A stretch of DNA of 64,000 bases from Ailanthus altissimus (GCA_946807835.1 OX327703.1:1681501-1745500), one strand, 5' to 3'. Numbered from the stretch's first letter, positions 22,811 to 34,479 are shown. Notes: generated by a model from the sequence alone, not told the origin. Translations and numbers: made by a program.

Positions 22811-23176
22811 AAGAGAGACTCTAAGAAAGAGACGAACTAGGTAAACACTATTGTTTGGGTGTTCATTACTTGTAGGAGAGTAAATGTACACTAAACATTA
22901 GATCTTTTTTAAGATTCTTCATTGAGTTTTCCTTATAAAATCTCGAGAGAGTTAATAAGAGAAGTTAGAATCTTTACATCCACTGTAGACGTAGGCAATT
23001 GGTCAAACCGCGTAAGTGATTGTATTGTACTCTTTATTATCTAATTTAAATTCTTACTATTTTTGCTTGACTTAAGTTATTCCGTTATGCAAAGAAATTA
23101 AGGTTTAAGGTTGAACTTAATTAAAGTTCTTCGTTTTAACCTAATCTCATAAAAAGAATGGAGATTCCTCTGACAT

Positions 23177-23279
23177 TGAGTGATAGGAAGTAGCATTCTT
23201 GAGGGATTATTTGGGATGGGGTGCTTTTTTAATTTTCTCCTGTTGCATTCCATCTTGTTATGCTAATGGTTATCAGTTT
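23177..23279 (+). other. Probable intron tail of the captured transporter gene
   Basis: The T-rich stretch ending TTATTTCAG at about 23277-23286 looks like an acceptor splice site just before the transporter coding similarity. It suggests genomic rather than processed capture. Confidence 0.4.
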
Positions 23280-23704
23280 ATTTCAGGCCCCAGTTGGCCT
23301 TCTGTTGAGGCCGTGATCGGGAAATTGTTTGGGAAAGGAAGAGGGGTTTGATAATGGGTATTAGGAATGCACATGCTTCTGTTGGGAATATTAATGGGTC
23401 TCTTCTTGCTGCTGGTGTTTTGGACTATGGTCGGGGATGGTCGTTTATTGTTCTGGTGCATTTATTATTAATAGAAGAATCACAGACCCGTAAAGGAAAT
23501 GTAGCTGATGAAGAAACAAAATTTGGTTCACGAAAAGGGTCAACTAGTAGGAAAAGTGTTGGACTTCTGCAAGCTTGTTTGATACCTGGTGTGATACCAT
23601 TCGCGTTCTGCCTCTTCTTTGCAAAGTTAGTGGCCTACACATTTTTGTACTGGTTACCATTTTATTTATACGATTACATTTATAGATTTGAAATTACAAG
23701 ATAA
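23280..23704 (+). pseudogene. Fragment of a glycerol-3-phosphate transporter gene (MFS, G3Pp family)
   Basis: The piece 23348-23704 encodes MGIRNAHASVGNINGSLLAA, DYGRGWSFIV and LIPGVIPFAFCLFFAKLV followed by YTFLYWLPFYL. Just upstream, in another frame, lies PSWPSVEAVIGKLFGKGRG. Together they match the mid-part of plant putative glycerol-3-phosphate transporters (MFS membrane proteins of the plastid/envelope or plasma membrane). Full proteins are about 500 aa; only about 130 aa remain, with a frameshift near 23345, a missing segment after WSFIV, and the similarity ending at LPFYL. It is a fragment, perhaps captured by a transposon. Confidence 0.75.
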
Positions 23705-24174
23705 CCATTAAATTTATCTTTTAATGCATATATTTTATAAAGGTAATTAAATAATTTAATATATATTTATTGTTTCTTTATTATATCAAAAGATTAACAC
23801 TTCTCAATCCTCATATGGCTTAATCTAACAGCAATTATTTGTCATAAGGTATTATAGTAAAAGTAATAAAAAACATTTAACTATTTAACAGAATTTTTAT
23901 AAAAATAAAAATTAATATTGTATATATTAAAAATCAGAAAACTAAATTGGTATATATTAATAAAATTAAAAACTAAAATGATACTTTTTCCTATTAATTT
24001 TCAATCCATATCTAATCTAAAAAAAATCATTAGTGGCCATTTGCGACCATTTTTATCTATTTTTCCTTCTAATATTATATAATCATCAATAATAACTGTG
24101 TTACACAAAAAGGGAAAATATTCAAAAACATAATAGCTGATCAAACTTATGATTCTTCGTCTCCACATATCTCT
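23705..24174. other. AT-rich DNA between transporter fragment and PUB gene 1
   Basis: No gene was seen. The segment 23850-23993 is the right arm of the possible inverted repeat. The rest would hold the PUB 3' untranslated region; I see no clear AATAAA signal. Confidence 0.5.
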
Positions 24175-25413
24175 CTATGGAAATGAAGAAAGCAAATTCG
24201 CCGGGACACACGGAGAATTCTTCCAAGCCCGAGAATGCAATTTAAGAACTTCTCTTGCCCTTTCTTTGGTCTTGTTATTACTATCAACTTGAGTCACCAC
24301 GCACAATTTGGCCACAACACCAAGCTGCAACATCTCTTGAAGAACGCCACTTGTTGCTGAGAATTTTGAAATTGATAGCAAAATTCTCACAGCTCTTTCA
24401 CTTGCCACCTGAGAAACCCTAAGTATCTTCTTTGATACTACGGCCAAACCTGCACCGTGTTTCAACAACTCGGCTCTTCCTTCGGCGCATTGACATAGCA
24501 GATCAAGAACCGTTAGTATCAACTCACAAACCCTTCTCTCTGATGAATCGAGAAGAAGATCGATCAAGATCGATTCGGCGCCGGCTTCGATTGCTTTGAT
24601 CCTGTTTCTTCCCCATGGACAAATGTTGACTAACACTTGTAGTGCCGATTTTGAGGCCTGTTGAGAGATTTGATCGTGCAAGACTTGGATAACTTCGATG
24701 AACAGCTCGGGCCTTAAGCTTATGAGTTGCATTGGATCGGCTAATTCAAGCATTGATTTCAATAACAAGACTGCATAGGCTCGAGAATCGTACCTTCCAC
24801 GTTGCATGACTTGCGTTAATGAATCAACAAACACTCCATTTTTTCCCATGAGATTCTTCAACCCGAGTTCTGATATTTGAAGATTGCAAAGAATGCTTAG
24901 AGATTCATCAATAGGTCTCGTCGACTCAAACTGATCAAACCCATCTTCTAATGATACAAAAGCACTGAAGTTGTTCACCATTGAAGCCAAAAACCCAACA
25001 GCACCAGCAGCTTCCAAGCAACGTTTGTTGGTTTCATTCTCGCCGGAGATTGATCTTAGTCTTTTAAGGCACTTAAGTTGCAACTGAGGAGACTTGGCTT
25101 CACCGAGGAGCTTAGCAATCTGGGCTTTGTTAATCGGCGGCTTCGGCGTTGGGATTCTTTCAATTCCATAAGAGGCATTGAGAGTGCACCAAGATTGGAT
25201 CAAACGGCGAAGCGTGTGATTTGGTGTCAGCTCACAATCTGATGAAGATAGCACTTGCTTTGTCGCCGGACATGTGTTGTTTTTTCCCGAAAATAACCAT
25301 TTCTCGATGCTTTCCCGATCATAGGTTATCCCCGTCGGCAACGTCACCGGATCTTTCATAATTTCTAAAGAAATTGGGCAGAGAAAAAATGTAGGAACAT
25401 CAATTTCTTCCAT
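24175..25413 (-). CDS. PUB22/23-like: U-box E3 ubiquitin ligase, PUB22/PUB23-like, 412 aa
   Basis: A single-exon gene for a plant U-box/ARM E3 ligase that passes ubiquitin from an E2 to target proteins. The U-box spans residues about 6-80: CPISLEIMKDPVT (12-24), GITYDRESIEKWL (28-40), Cys-Pro at 48-49 and LTPNHTLRRLIQSWC (62-76). Residues about 100-405 are ARM-type helical repeats for substrate binding, with family blocks CLEAAGAV, MQRGRYDSRAYAVLLLK, NICPWGRNR, LLCQCAEGRAE, KKILRVSQ and LQEMLQLGVVAKLC. Length matches Arabidopsis PUB22/23 (about 410-435 aa), and no stop or frameshift is seen. In Arabidopsis PUB22, PUB23 and PUB24 damp pattern-triggered immunity (PUB22 acts on Exo70B2), and PUB22/23 act in drought signalling; the same role here is inference. 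Confidence 0.96.
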   Translation of the reverse strand: MEEIDVPTFFLCPISLEIMKDPVTLPTGITYDRESIEKWLFSGKNNTCPATKQVLSSSDCELTPNHTLRRLIQSWCTLNASYGIERIPTPKPPINKAQIAKLLGEAKSPQLQLKCLKRLRSISGENETNKRCLEAAGAVGFLASMVNNFSAFVSLEDGFDQFESTRPIDESLSILCNLQISELGLKNLMGKNGVFVDSLTQVMQRGRYDSRAYAVLLLKSMLELADPMQLISLRPELFIEVIQVLHDQISQQASKSALQVLVNICPWGRNRIKAIEAGAESILIDLLLDSSERRVCELILTVLDLLCQCAEGRAELLKHGAGLAVVSKKILRVSQVASERAVRILLSISKFSATSGVLQEMLQLGVVAKLCVVTQVDSNNKTKERAREVLKLHSRAWKNSPCVPANLLSSFP

Positions 25414-25585
25414 TTCAAAACTTGCTAACCAAACAAGATGATAAAAAAACTGGCAAAACCCAGTTGAGAAAATTAAAGGTAGTTAACAATAATAAGTTTA
25501 GACAATAGAAAGCTCTTTGAAAGAATTGAATAGTTGATGAGAAGTTGTGAATTTGGTTCGTTTGAAGACGTTGAAGAGGAGGTTA

Positions 25586-25593
25586 TATTTATA
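25586..25593 (-). promoter_or_regulatory. TATA box of PUB gene 1
   Basis: The minus strand reads TATAAATA about 170 bp upstream of the start codon. A start site near 25555 would give a 5' untranslated region of about 140 bp. Confidence 0.6.
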
Positions 25594-25648
25594 CATGGGA
25601 ATTTGGAGTTAGTAGTAGCGAGGAGTTGAGAAATTCAAAACGTGAGAA

Positions 25649-25836
25649 AGTCAAAAACACGCAAAAACAATTAAGGGGGGATTAATGATTTGACTTTTCT
25701 AAATTTTATTTGAAGGGCTCAAGGTTGAACAACCTTTACTAGGTCACAAAATTAATTTAACTTTATGATAAAATTAAATATATAAATAAAATTGCTGCTG
25801 TGGTACGTTACTTACAAAAACTCATTTGATTTGACT
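25649..25836 (-). promoter_or_regulatory. Three W-box cores upstream of PUB gene 1
   Basis: TTGACT or its complement occurs at 25649-25654 (minus), 25690-25695 (plus) and 25831-25836 (plus), all upstream of the TATA box. WRKY factors bind this core. PUB22/23 are known to be induced by immune elicitors in Arabidopsis, so the sites fit, but the core is short and common. Confidence 0.35.
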
Positions 25837-26129
25837 CTCTCTCTAGAACTAGAAGCTCACTATCTTTTGTTTTCTCTTACTACCTCGTGTTTTCTTATTT
25901 TCTTTTCTTCTTAATTTTGGGTCCCGACAAAAGGAAATGGAGACAGCGGTGTGCTTTTATTAGTTTCCCCGTTGCCGCATGCCTTAATTCACTCAAAACA
26001 AAATTATTTATTTTGGTGCTGGAATATATTCGGGGTATTTGTTAATTTTACATTAAAGTAATTGTTTTCAATTAGATCAATTATATTATAATATTAATAT
26101 TATATTAAATTACACTATTAACATTATAA
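25837..26129. other. Upstream AT-rich DNA, no gene seen
   Basis: A CT-rich stretch at 25838-25930 is the only feature noted. Confidence 0.5.
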
Positions 26130-26800
26130 TTGAAATTTTGTTAAGAGCAACACATGTACACCCCCACCCAAATTGTATTATAAAAATTATCAAGAATAAC
26201 AAATACAATTTTGAGCACATTAAATCATACTATTGAAATTATATAATTAAAATTTTTTCAAGAATAATACATATATTTTTTAGAAACACCTCAACAAAAC
26301 TACATTATTAAAATTATCAAGAGTATTTTTTTTAGAATAATATGTATATCTTTGAAACACATCTCACCTAAACTATATTACCAAAATTATCACAAGAATA
26401 ATATATATATATATATCTTTGAGACACATCCCACTCGAATTACACACTACTAAGACTATATAATTGAATATTTTTTTAGAACAACACGTAAACTTTAAGG
26501 ACATTAGACTATACTATAGATATTATAATTAGACTATATTATTTAAATTTTTTCGAGTACAATACATATCTGTTTTAGGCACATTTCATCTGAACTATGG
26601 TATCGGAATTATCTTAATTATCATAAGCAACACATACGACTTTAAGCACATCAGACTACACTACTAATATTATAATTAAATTATATAATTGAAATATTTC
26701 AAGGACAATACATATCTTTGAGGCATACCCTACTTAAACTATGCTATTGAAATTAAGATCATTGGGAGTAACACGTATAATTTTAAAGCATATTCCGTAC
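26130..26800. repeat. Degenerate tandem array, unit about 90-110 bp
   Basis: Similar units recur with motifs such as AAAATTATCAAGAATAA, ACATATCTTTGAGGCAC, CACCTAAACTATATTA and TTTAAGCACATCAGACTA. I count about six to seven poorly conserved copies. It has no coding content. Confidence 0.6.
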
Positions 26801-27115
26801 TAGAAAGCTTCCACAAGATGGGAGGAAAAAATCAACCACCCTAAAATTCACTAAAGCTCGAACCCTGACCTTAGTCAGGGAGATGCACAAGACTTGCTGC
26901 TGGGGTAAGTTTTTAAGTGCTATATTAAAATAATGTTATGCATACATAGTTGAGATACAAAGTTTGTATTTAACAAATGAGGTATTTGATGTGTCAATTT
27001 TAATTAGAATTGTATAATTATCATATTAATAAGAAGTATAAAGTCAAGAATTACTTAACAATTAGTAGTCACCGATTAATGACACAATATATATATATAT
27101 ATATAACAACCTTTT
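26801..27115. other. AT-rich spacer, no gene seen
   Basis: It contains a small inverted motif CCCTGACCTTAGTCAGGG at 26863-26880 and a TA microsatellite at 27090-27104. Confidence 0.5.
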
Positions 27116-28017
27116 ATATTGTTGAAAATTGGTGATTCAATAATTTTGCATAGGTAAAAATTGAGATGAATACTAAAAGAAGAATCATTATGAAGTCAAT
27201 TATGCATTTGGTGTATAAGGAATGAGCAAAACGGAACACAAAAATAATGGATATTGTTCATGCGGCGACATTGTTTACGCCAAGCACTGTTGTATGCGGC
27301 AACAAAAATACTGTTCACGATCGAGTACTATTCATACGGTTACTATTGACGCGACAACTTTGGGGCATTTTTTATTTTAGCTCAATTAACTTCTTTAAGT
27401 GGGATTAAAATTCTTACAAGTAAATACTTTTGTTTCGACTAAGTTTAAGATTTCTAAGAGTGTTTTATTTACTATATAAAATCATTTGAACACAAGAAAA
27501 AAAGACAAGCATCTAAAGTTTTAAGAATTAACCATAAGAGATAATAGAGGAAGTAGGTAGGCACTAAGTGCACCACGTATTAGGGTGTAATTTTTTGAGA
27601 AATATTTTCTTTTGATTCTTAAATGAATAAAAGAAATAATATAAATCCTTTTGGTTTAGATGCTTGGGCTATTCTTATATTTCTTATAAAAATCTCTTAT
27701 GAGGAGATACTAAGAAGTGTTGAGGAGCCATGATGATCAAGGTAGATACTTAAAAGTCTCTATGGAAGATATTATGGGGTCTTGTGAGATTATTGATGAT
27801 ATGAAAAGATACTTAGTGATCTATATTAATAATAAAAGGCTGGATCATGAATCCTCTGTGGACGTAGGCAATTTTGGGCCAAATTATATATATCTTGTGT
27901 CTTATTTATCGGTTTGTTTTCTTTATCTTTATTGGTACGTTGATTTTATATGTTCTTATTTATGGTGTAAGTTATGATTTTTCGTTACACATAAAATAAA
28001 AAAGATATCAGAGCTGT
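27116..28017 (+). mobile_element. Copia-type LTR with primer-site remnant
   Basis: The start TGTTGAAAATTGGTGATTCA and the pieces AATTGAGATGAATAC and GTGGACGTAGGCAATTT are shared with the LTR family at 19322-23176 and 57661-58345, though this copy is much more diverged. After the LTR, ATATCAGAGC at 28007-28016 resembles the tRNA-Met primer site, so this may be the 5' LTR of a lost element rather than a solo LTR. The 86-aa frame at 27717-27977 is LTR sequence. Confidence 0.6.
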
Positions 28018-31000
28018 GACTTAATTAATATTATAAAAATATCAAATTAAAAAGTATAACTTAATATCTGCAACATTCATTAATATAATTAAACTTGTTG
28101 TTTGAAAATTATTTGTTAGGTCGGCATCTTTTTTTCAAGTAAAACTATTTACTTATAAAAATACAAATTCTGAGTAGTTCATCCGATTTAATAATCAATC
28201 TTGAAAATATAAAAGTAAAATACAAAATTAAATAACTTCTAATTACAGTATCAATGTGGTACATAAATAGTTTAATGTAATTCTGCACAACTTTTGCGTC
28301 TTGTGTTAAAGTTTAAACGTAACAAATTTATAACCATTTGTTAAAAGATAAAAATTCGTTTGATTCAAGTTTTTTATTATTATGTAAAGAGCTGCACAAC
28401 TAATACGTTGAAATTAAAAATTTTTTTTGGTTACTAAATTTTAGTATATATAAAAGAAACTAAAATATGAATTCATCCCTTGATCATTGTTCGGATGTTC
28501 GTGAATTTTTGCGTCTGCAACCACCTAATTTTAAAATTTTAAAAAATAAAGATTATTGTTTGATGGGTAAAGTTTCATATAAGCATTTAATTTTTTTATA
28601 ATTTAATACTTCTAACTTTTTTCTACTGAATAGCAACCCATAATATTCTAACTCATCCAAAGGTAAGCTTTGATATTTTTTTAAAAAATATTTATAAATA
28701 ATTTGATTTTCTACTTTTAAGAATTAAGACTTATAAATAGGTATGTTAGTTAATAATTCTTTAACAAACTAGTGATAAAGATTTCAATTTGCTCTGTTTA
28801 GATAATTCAATTTTGTGCTATTAGTCACGCACTCAAGTTTTTATCTATCTCAAATAAATAACTATTTTTCTCTATTTTATAATCATATATTTTAAAGTGA
28901 ATTTAATTTTATTGGTTAATTCAATTCACTCGGATTATTATATCAAAATTTATTTAAAATATAAAAGTTTAAAAAATCATTTTTTTTTGTATAATAGATT
29001 AGTTTGTCTTGTGCTGATTATTTCAGTTTCCACTCTAATGATAAAATATATATTTACGAATATAAAATTTATTAAATATATATTTCATAATAAATAAAAA
29101 TTAGTTTCTTGTAAATTGCATGTCTTTTTAAATTGGACAATACCGAATACAATTTTATCATAAACTTTAAACTCTAATTTTTTTTTTAATTTTAATTATA
29201 TTCTAATTTTTTTTTGAAAAAAACTCATTATATCTCGCACATATAAAATATTTTTTTAAGGATAAAAATAAGGGACAATTAAGTGATTAAAAGCACTCAA
29301 TCAATTTTTTAAAAGTGTAACAAAATTATTAAATAAATTAAAAGAATGGTACGGTTAGTTTTATAAATAGGTAGATATTATTATTATTATTATTATAAAT
29401 AAAATGTATAAATTTGAAGAAGCATCTGGTTTAATCGGTTGATTTGATTGGGCATACACATGCGAAAAATGTAAAAACAGGTGGGACCGCAACTAAAAGT
29501 CTAGACCCTGTCCCATTCTCATTTACTAGTAAACGCCTAAACGGGATTCGTAATATTATGGTACTTTAAGTTTTATGTTTTCACAAATAAGGACATTGTT
29601 TCTTTATTTGTACCATATAGGTCCCTTACCGCTCTTGAAATGAACGAAGTATCCTAAAAGAAATCGGATTTTCACCATTTAGGCCCCTTACTGCTCTTTA
29701 TGGGAGTTATTTTAACTACGGAGATTGCTTTTGCTCTTTAACAGTTATTTTAATTTTGGAGATTGGTTTTGCTTGTAAATAATATAAGGATATTTTAGAG
29801 TGTGATTTCATTTTTGTTATCTATCTTCTTTTTAATCCTTTATTATGCCTTTCTTATAAACTTCAAAGTCAGCGATAGCATAGTGAGGATTATTGCTCCA
29901 TCATCTTTTATATAACAAGAATTTAAAATTATATTAAATAATTATGTAATAAATAATGAAAAGCTCAAATTTGATATAAAATTCATTAGAATGCTACATA
30001 TATAATGGTAGAATTTTGTATACATTTTAGTAATTATATAAAATATTATTATAATAATAAAATGAATGACAAAAAACTAATTAACTAATACTGATCGAAA
30101 AATTACATTTTATTTTATGTATTTTTTAAAAGTATTTAATAATGCTACGTTAACATGTTTATATATATATATCAGCTCTTCATCTTCTATTGTTTTGCCT
30201 CATATATAAAACATTAGATATGTTTTTTTTTGTTAAATATGGAAATAACCTAATATTTTCTTATATATGTATTGTTATTGAGATTAAATTCTAAAAATAA
30301 TGAAGAAAAAATTTTATTTTATTTATTTGTATAGTAATAATGAATTCTAAAATTAATTGATTTGGTGTAAAAAACTTAATTACTAAGATTTTAGAAAAAT
30401 TAATTTTGGACTTTTTTATGATTTTAAACAAATTTACGATTTTATCAGATAAATTTTTATTTTTTAGGAAAATAAATTTGGAATAGTTATATATATAAAA
30501 GAAATAAATGAAGAGTCTGTTTATGATCAGACTGTTTAAAATATTTTGTTAAAAAGTAAAAGAAATGATGATTCTAGTTTTGCTATTTCTATCACTTTTG
30601 AATTGGAAAAAATTATTAATATTAACTACTCTTCTATGTTAAGTATACAACAACAAAGAGACTTTGATATTTTGTCATGATAGAAATCAAATAAAAGATT
30701 TATCCTATGTTATCTATTATAGTTCGAGATCTACTAACAACTCCAATGTCTACTGTAACATCAAAATTTACTTTTCATGCAGGGGACATAATATTAGACA
30801 AAGAGTTATCAGGATTAACATCAAGAACTTTAGAGGTTTTAATATATGTAAAAGATTAAAAAGATGCAGAGACCAAGAATAAAATTGGTAATAAAACATG
30901 ATCAGAGAATTTTAGAACTTTGAAAATTAAGCATTTAAAATACAAATTTGTAATTTATTATAAATTAGCTAAATTTACAAATGATAGATAGATCAATAAG

Positions 31001-31905
31001 TGCCAACCTAAGTTAGATGTATTGTAATTATAGTAATATAATTTATTTTTGTATTTATATCTATTTCATATTTAGAATAATACAAATAAATTTTTATTAA
31101 CAAATTATAATTACAATTCCAATTATGATCATAACACAATTTTCTAACAAACTTACAATTATTAACTTTAATTGTTATTACAAAATTTATCATTGCAATT
31201 AAAATATTGTAAGGAAATAATTATAAATATTTAAAAATTACAAAAATAATTAAAATATTTAACAAAATGACATGGCCCGTGGGTTTATTCATATCGAACC
31301 TATGATGGATTGTGCTTGCAAGTTACATCTCAGTACAACATAGTTACTTGGGCTATGTTGTTAAAGCACGACATTGTAACGTACCGTGTCAAATCACAGC
31401 ATGCTACAAAGAGTGCTAAGACGGCTCGACCTATTTGCTATCTCTAACTGTGTGCTTCTACGTGCTAGCTTGCAATTTATATGGTTTGCATTTCTTTGCA
31501 CACTTAATAATTTAACTCTTTCTCTTTTTGAATTTTTTGTTTTTGTTTCCTCTCTTAGTTATGTGATCGTAATTAACATTGTGGTTTCTGCGCAATGAGA
31601 TTTTGGTGAGTTTAAGCTAGAAATTTAATTTCAGTTGGTTATATATTATATATATAATTTCATAACTTTCTAATTGTTAAAAAAATATTCAAAAGAAAAT
31701 AAATACAAAATTATTTAATTAATGACTTAAAATAAATGATAAAACTATAGTATAAATAAAAAATAAAAATTTATATGCTCTCGCAAATATTTTATTTGAA
31801 ATTATTTTTTAAACGAACATTAGGTGAGTATCGGAATAAATAATTGAAAGAGAAAAAAATTCTTTGTCCAAAATGAGATAAAAAAAAAATTGATCGAAAA
31901 TTATA
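28018..31905. other. About 3.9 kb of AT-rich DNA, no gene recognised
   Basis: Both strands were read and no conserved domain or transposon protein was found. Simple repeats include an ATT microsatellite at 29378-29397. A GC-balanced patch at 31265-31450 (with TGGCCCGTGGGTTTATTC) may be an old transposon piece, but I cannot place it. Confidence 0.55.
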
Positions 31906-32420
31906 AGTGTCATGTCTCACATTGAATAAAAATTTAGTTAATTTTAAATATATATGAGTATATAGTTAGGTAGAATTATTTGATAGATAAGTGTTTTAAG
32001 TTTATAATAAGTGCTCGATCCGTAACAAGTGGTATCAGAGTATATTTGAATTTTCATTTGCCTTTAACCCTTTAAAATTGTCCTAATGAAGGTTGTTACG
32101 TAAGATATGAGTCTTCTAACAATAGTAATGATGGGTATTATGAGTCAAAGTGTATTTTTAAAATTTTGTATTTTGAACTTTAATAGAAATTATTATATAG
32201 GTAATAGGTCTTTCATAACTAAAGGGATAGATAATACGCGGTCAATTTAATTTTTAAGTTTAAGTCAGATTATAATAAAGACGTCACATAATTAAATGAG
32301 AAAAAAAATTATGTCTTATATTAAATAAAAATTAAATAAATCTTAAATACATATATATATAAATAAATAAATAATATTAATATTTTGAATTAATAACAAA
32401 TGTTTAACTCTAACATTAGG
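31906..32420 (+). mobile_element. Probable TRIM (short non-coding LTR element), decayed
   Basis: A segment at about 31906-32025 starts TGTCATGTCTCACATTGAAT and is followed at 32027-32037 by a primer site GTGGTATCAGAG. About 260 bp later, a purine run (AGAAAAAAAA near 32300) precedes a second segment, 32311-32420, which repeats the order TCTTATATTAAATAAAAATT ... AAATACATATATAT ... ACAAATGTTTAACTC. The layout of short LTR, tRNA-Met primer site, non-coding core, purine tract and LTR is that of TRIM elements. The LTRs are very diverged. Confidence 0.5.
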
Positions 32421-32776
32421 CTATATTCATCCTATGGGGTGAAATTCCTACTTTTTGGGGAATCGAAACCTATGGTTAAGTCATAATTAGCCAAAAGAAT
32501 TCATAGTTATATTTCCGTTACCATTCCCCAAATGACGCGTGTTTTAATTTGAACAAGGTGTTACTTCCAAATGGTAATTAATCTCTATAATTAAATAGTT
32601 GGGTATAATTAATATATAATAAAGTAATCAACACAACTTTGCATGATATACACATGATATATTGAAGCATTAGGAATTGACTTTATATTTTATTACCTTT
32701 TCAAGTTTTTCGAGAGGAGATGAATCTTCCATGGGATGCATTTAGCTACAACGTTGTTTATGCGTTTACCTCATAG
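32421..32776. other. AT-rich spacer, no gene seen
   Basis: Nothing was recognised on either strand. Confidence 0.5.
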
Positions 32777-33104
32777 AAAATAATATACATATATATGAAT
32801 AGAGTTCCTTAATTCAACGTTTTGACTTAAATTTTGATCCATTAATTTTATACAATCTAATAATATAAAATTGTTACTATCAAATTCTATTTTTGACTTT
32901 GAATATATACCATTAAATTACATGAAAACAACTTCATAAAAAAATAATATACATATATATGAATAGAGTTCCTTAATTCAGCATTTTGACTTAAATTTTG
33001 ATCCATTAATTTTATACAATCTAATAATATAAAATTGTTACTATCAAATTCTATTTTTGACTTTGAATATATACCATTAAATTACATGAAAACAATACAT
33101 AAAA
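32777..33104. repeat. Recent tandem duplication, 164-bp unit
   Basis: Copies 32777-32940 and 32941-33104 differ at only a handful of positions (for example AACG against AGCA after ATTC). The unit has no coding content. Confidence 0.9.
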
Positions 33105-34479
33105 AAATTTCTTCTCCTAAAACATAATATTTTAAATTATATAAACTTCATTATATATTTAATTAAAAAAATATCTCGCTTCATGTTTTTTAGAACCATC
33201 TTTTTTCTAATAAAAACGTAATAGAATAAGTTCAGAAACAATTCAGAAAAATTTTCATTATCGTATTAAGGTTGAATAACATATAAAACAATGCATTTTG
33301 TTTAGCGGCCAAAAAAGTGTATTTAAAATCAATGGAATTATATATCTCTCTATATGCTAATGAGAACAATATTAAATATATCAATTCAATAGAGGTAAAA
33401 AAAAATTTGATATTGTGTAATTTAAAGTAGCATGTTGTGATACTTGTATGTAATAGTCTGATAATAAATAATTGGTAGTACATTTATTTTCATTTTAATA
33501 GATATCTCAAATTCAAATACTTCTATTAAATGTTAAAATATATATATAGGGCAAAGTTATTTGCAATATGTAAAGTAGAGGTGATAATTCGTGTAAATAA
33601 ATTATATTAATATCATGTCAATATAATATATTAACAAAGTTTTATTATATTCGTACATGATTCATTTATGTAAATGAATTAAGTACTCAAATATAGATTC
33701 ATTCGTTTAATATATAAATTATATGATATGACACAATTAGACACGTTTAAATAAATGAATTAAATTAAATTTATTTATATGATTATACAAGATTAAATTT
33801 GTTCATGGTTATTTTCATTCAAATGAATAATAACACCAAATTAGATTATTTACACAAAATATTTAATTTGTTTAATACAATTAAATATGTTTAAATCATG
33901 ATAAATATATTTTTACTTTTTAATTATATATATATATATTTTATTTTAAAATTAAATTCATGTCTTATTTGTGTCTTATGCAAATAGACACAAATTTATT
34001 TTTAAACGAATTAATTTAATGTGACTTAAATAAATTTGTGAATCACATAATTCAAAATATATATTTGATACGATAAATAAATATATAATATGAATTTAAT
34101 CTATTTATTAATCGTGAGAGGAGAACGGGCTAACCCTTGAGGTATGCACTGATCACAAGTCTAGGTAGGCCTCTTCTAAAGAAAGAAGGTTCTCTGAGAA
34201 CAAGATCAAAGATCAGGCACAAACCTGTTGCCCTAACGGCCTCCTTACCTCGGCGGGACTTACGGTGGTTCTGGCCTAATCTAGCCTTTTCATACAAAAA
34301 TAGAAATGATTCTGGCCTCTTACAAGGATTAGAGACCCCCTCCCTTATCGGATCTTTGCTATGCCATTTTTCCTTTTAAGGTTAGGGTTGTTAAGAGAAT
34401 TCTAAAGGGAACTTTTAGAAAAATATATTTTTAAACACACTTTTTATTTCCAATAACAAGTTTTCACAACCCAACAGAC
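33105..34479. other. AT-rich DNA, no gene recognised
   Basis: A GC-richer patch at 34110-34380 holds an 80-aa frame (34137-34379), but its translation matches nothing I know. The remainder is AT-rich with many ATATAT runs. Confidence 0.5.

Larger units (their letters stand above)
19322..23176 (+). mobile_element. Old Ty1/copia solo LTR, split by a younger insertion
   Basis: The halves 19322-19651 and 22811-23176 together align to the reverse complement of the LTRs at 19652-20499 and 21964-22810. Shared runs include ACAAGTGGACTCTTACTCCAAT, AGACTCTAAGA, CTAAACATTAGAT and GACGTAGGCAATTGG. The join lies at AAGAG, the target-site duplication of the inserted element. Divergence is clearly larger than between the two inserted LTRs, so this copy is older. 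No coding DNA belongs to it. Confidence 0.8.

Noticed and set aside
23348..23704. Transporter fragment as an intact host gene
   Set aside because: Only about a quarter of the family length remains, with a frameshift and a missing internal segment.
31265..31600. GC-balanced patch with 70-aa frame as a possible gene
   Set aside because: No domain, no conserved start context, and the frame is short and hydrophobic.
34137..34379. 80-aa frame in a GC-richer patch
   Set aside because: No resemblance to a known protein and no viral motif, although close to the viral fragment.
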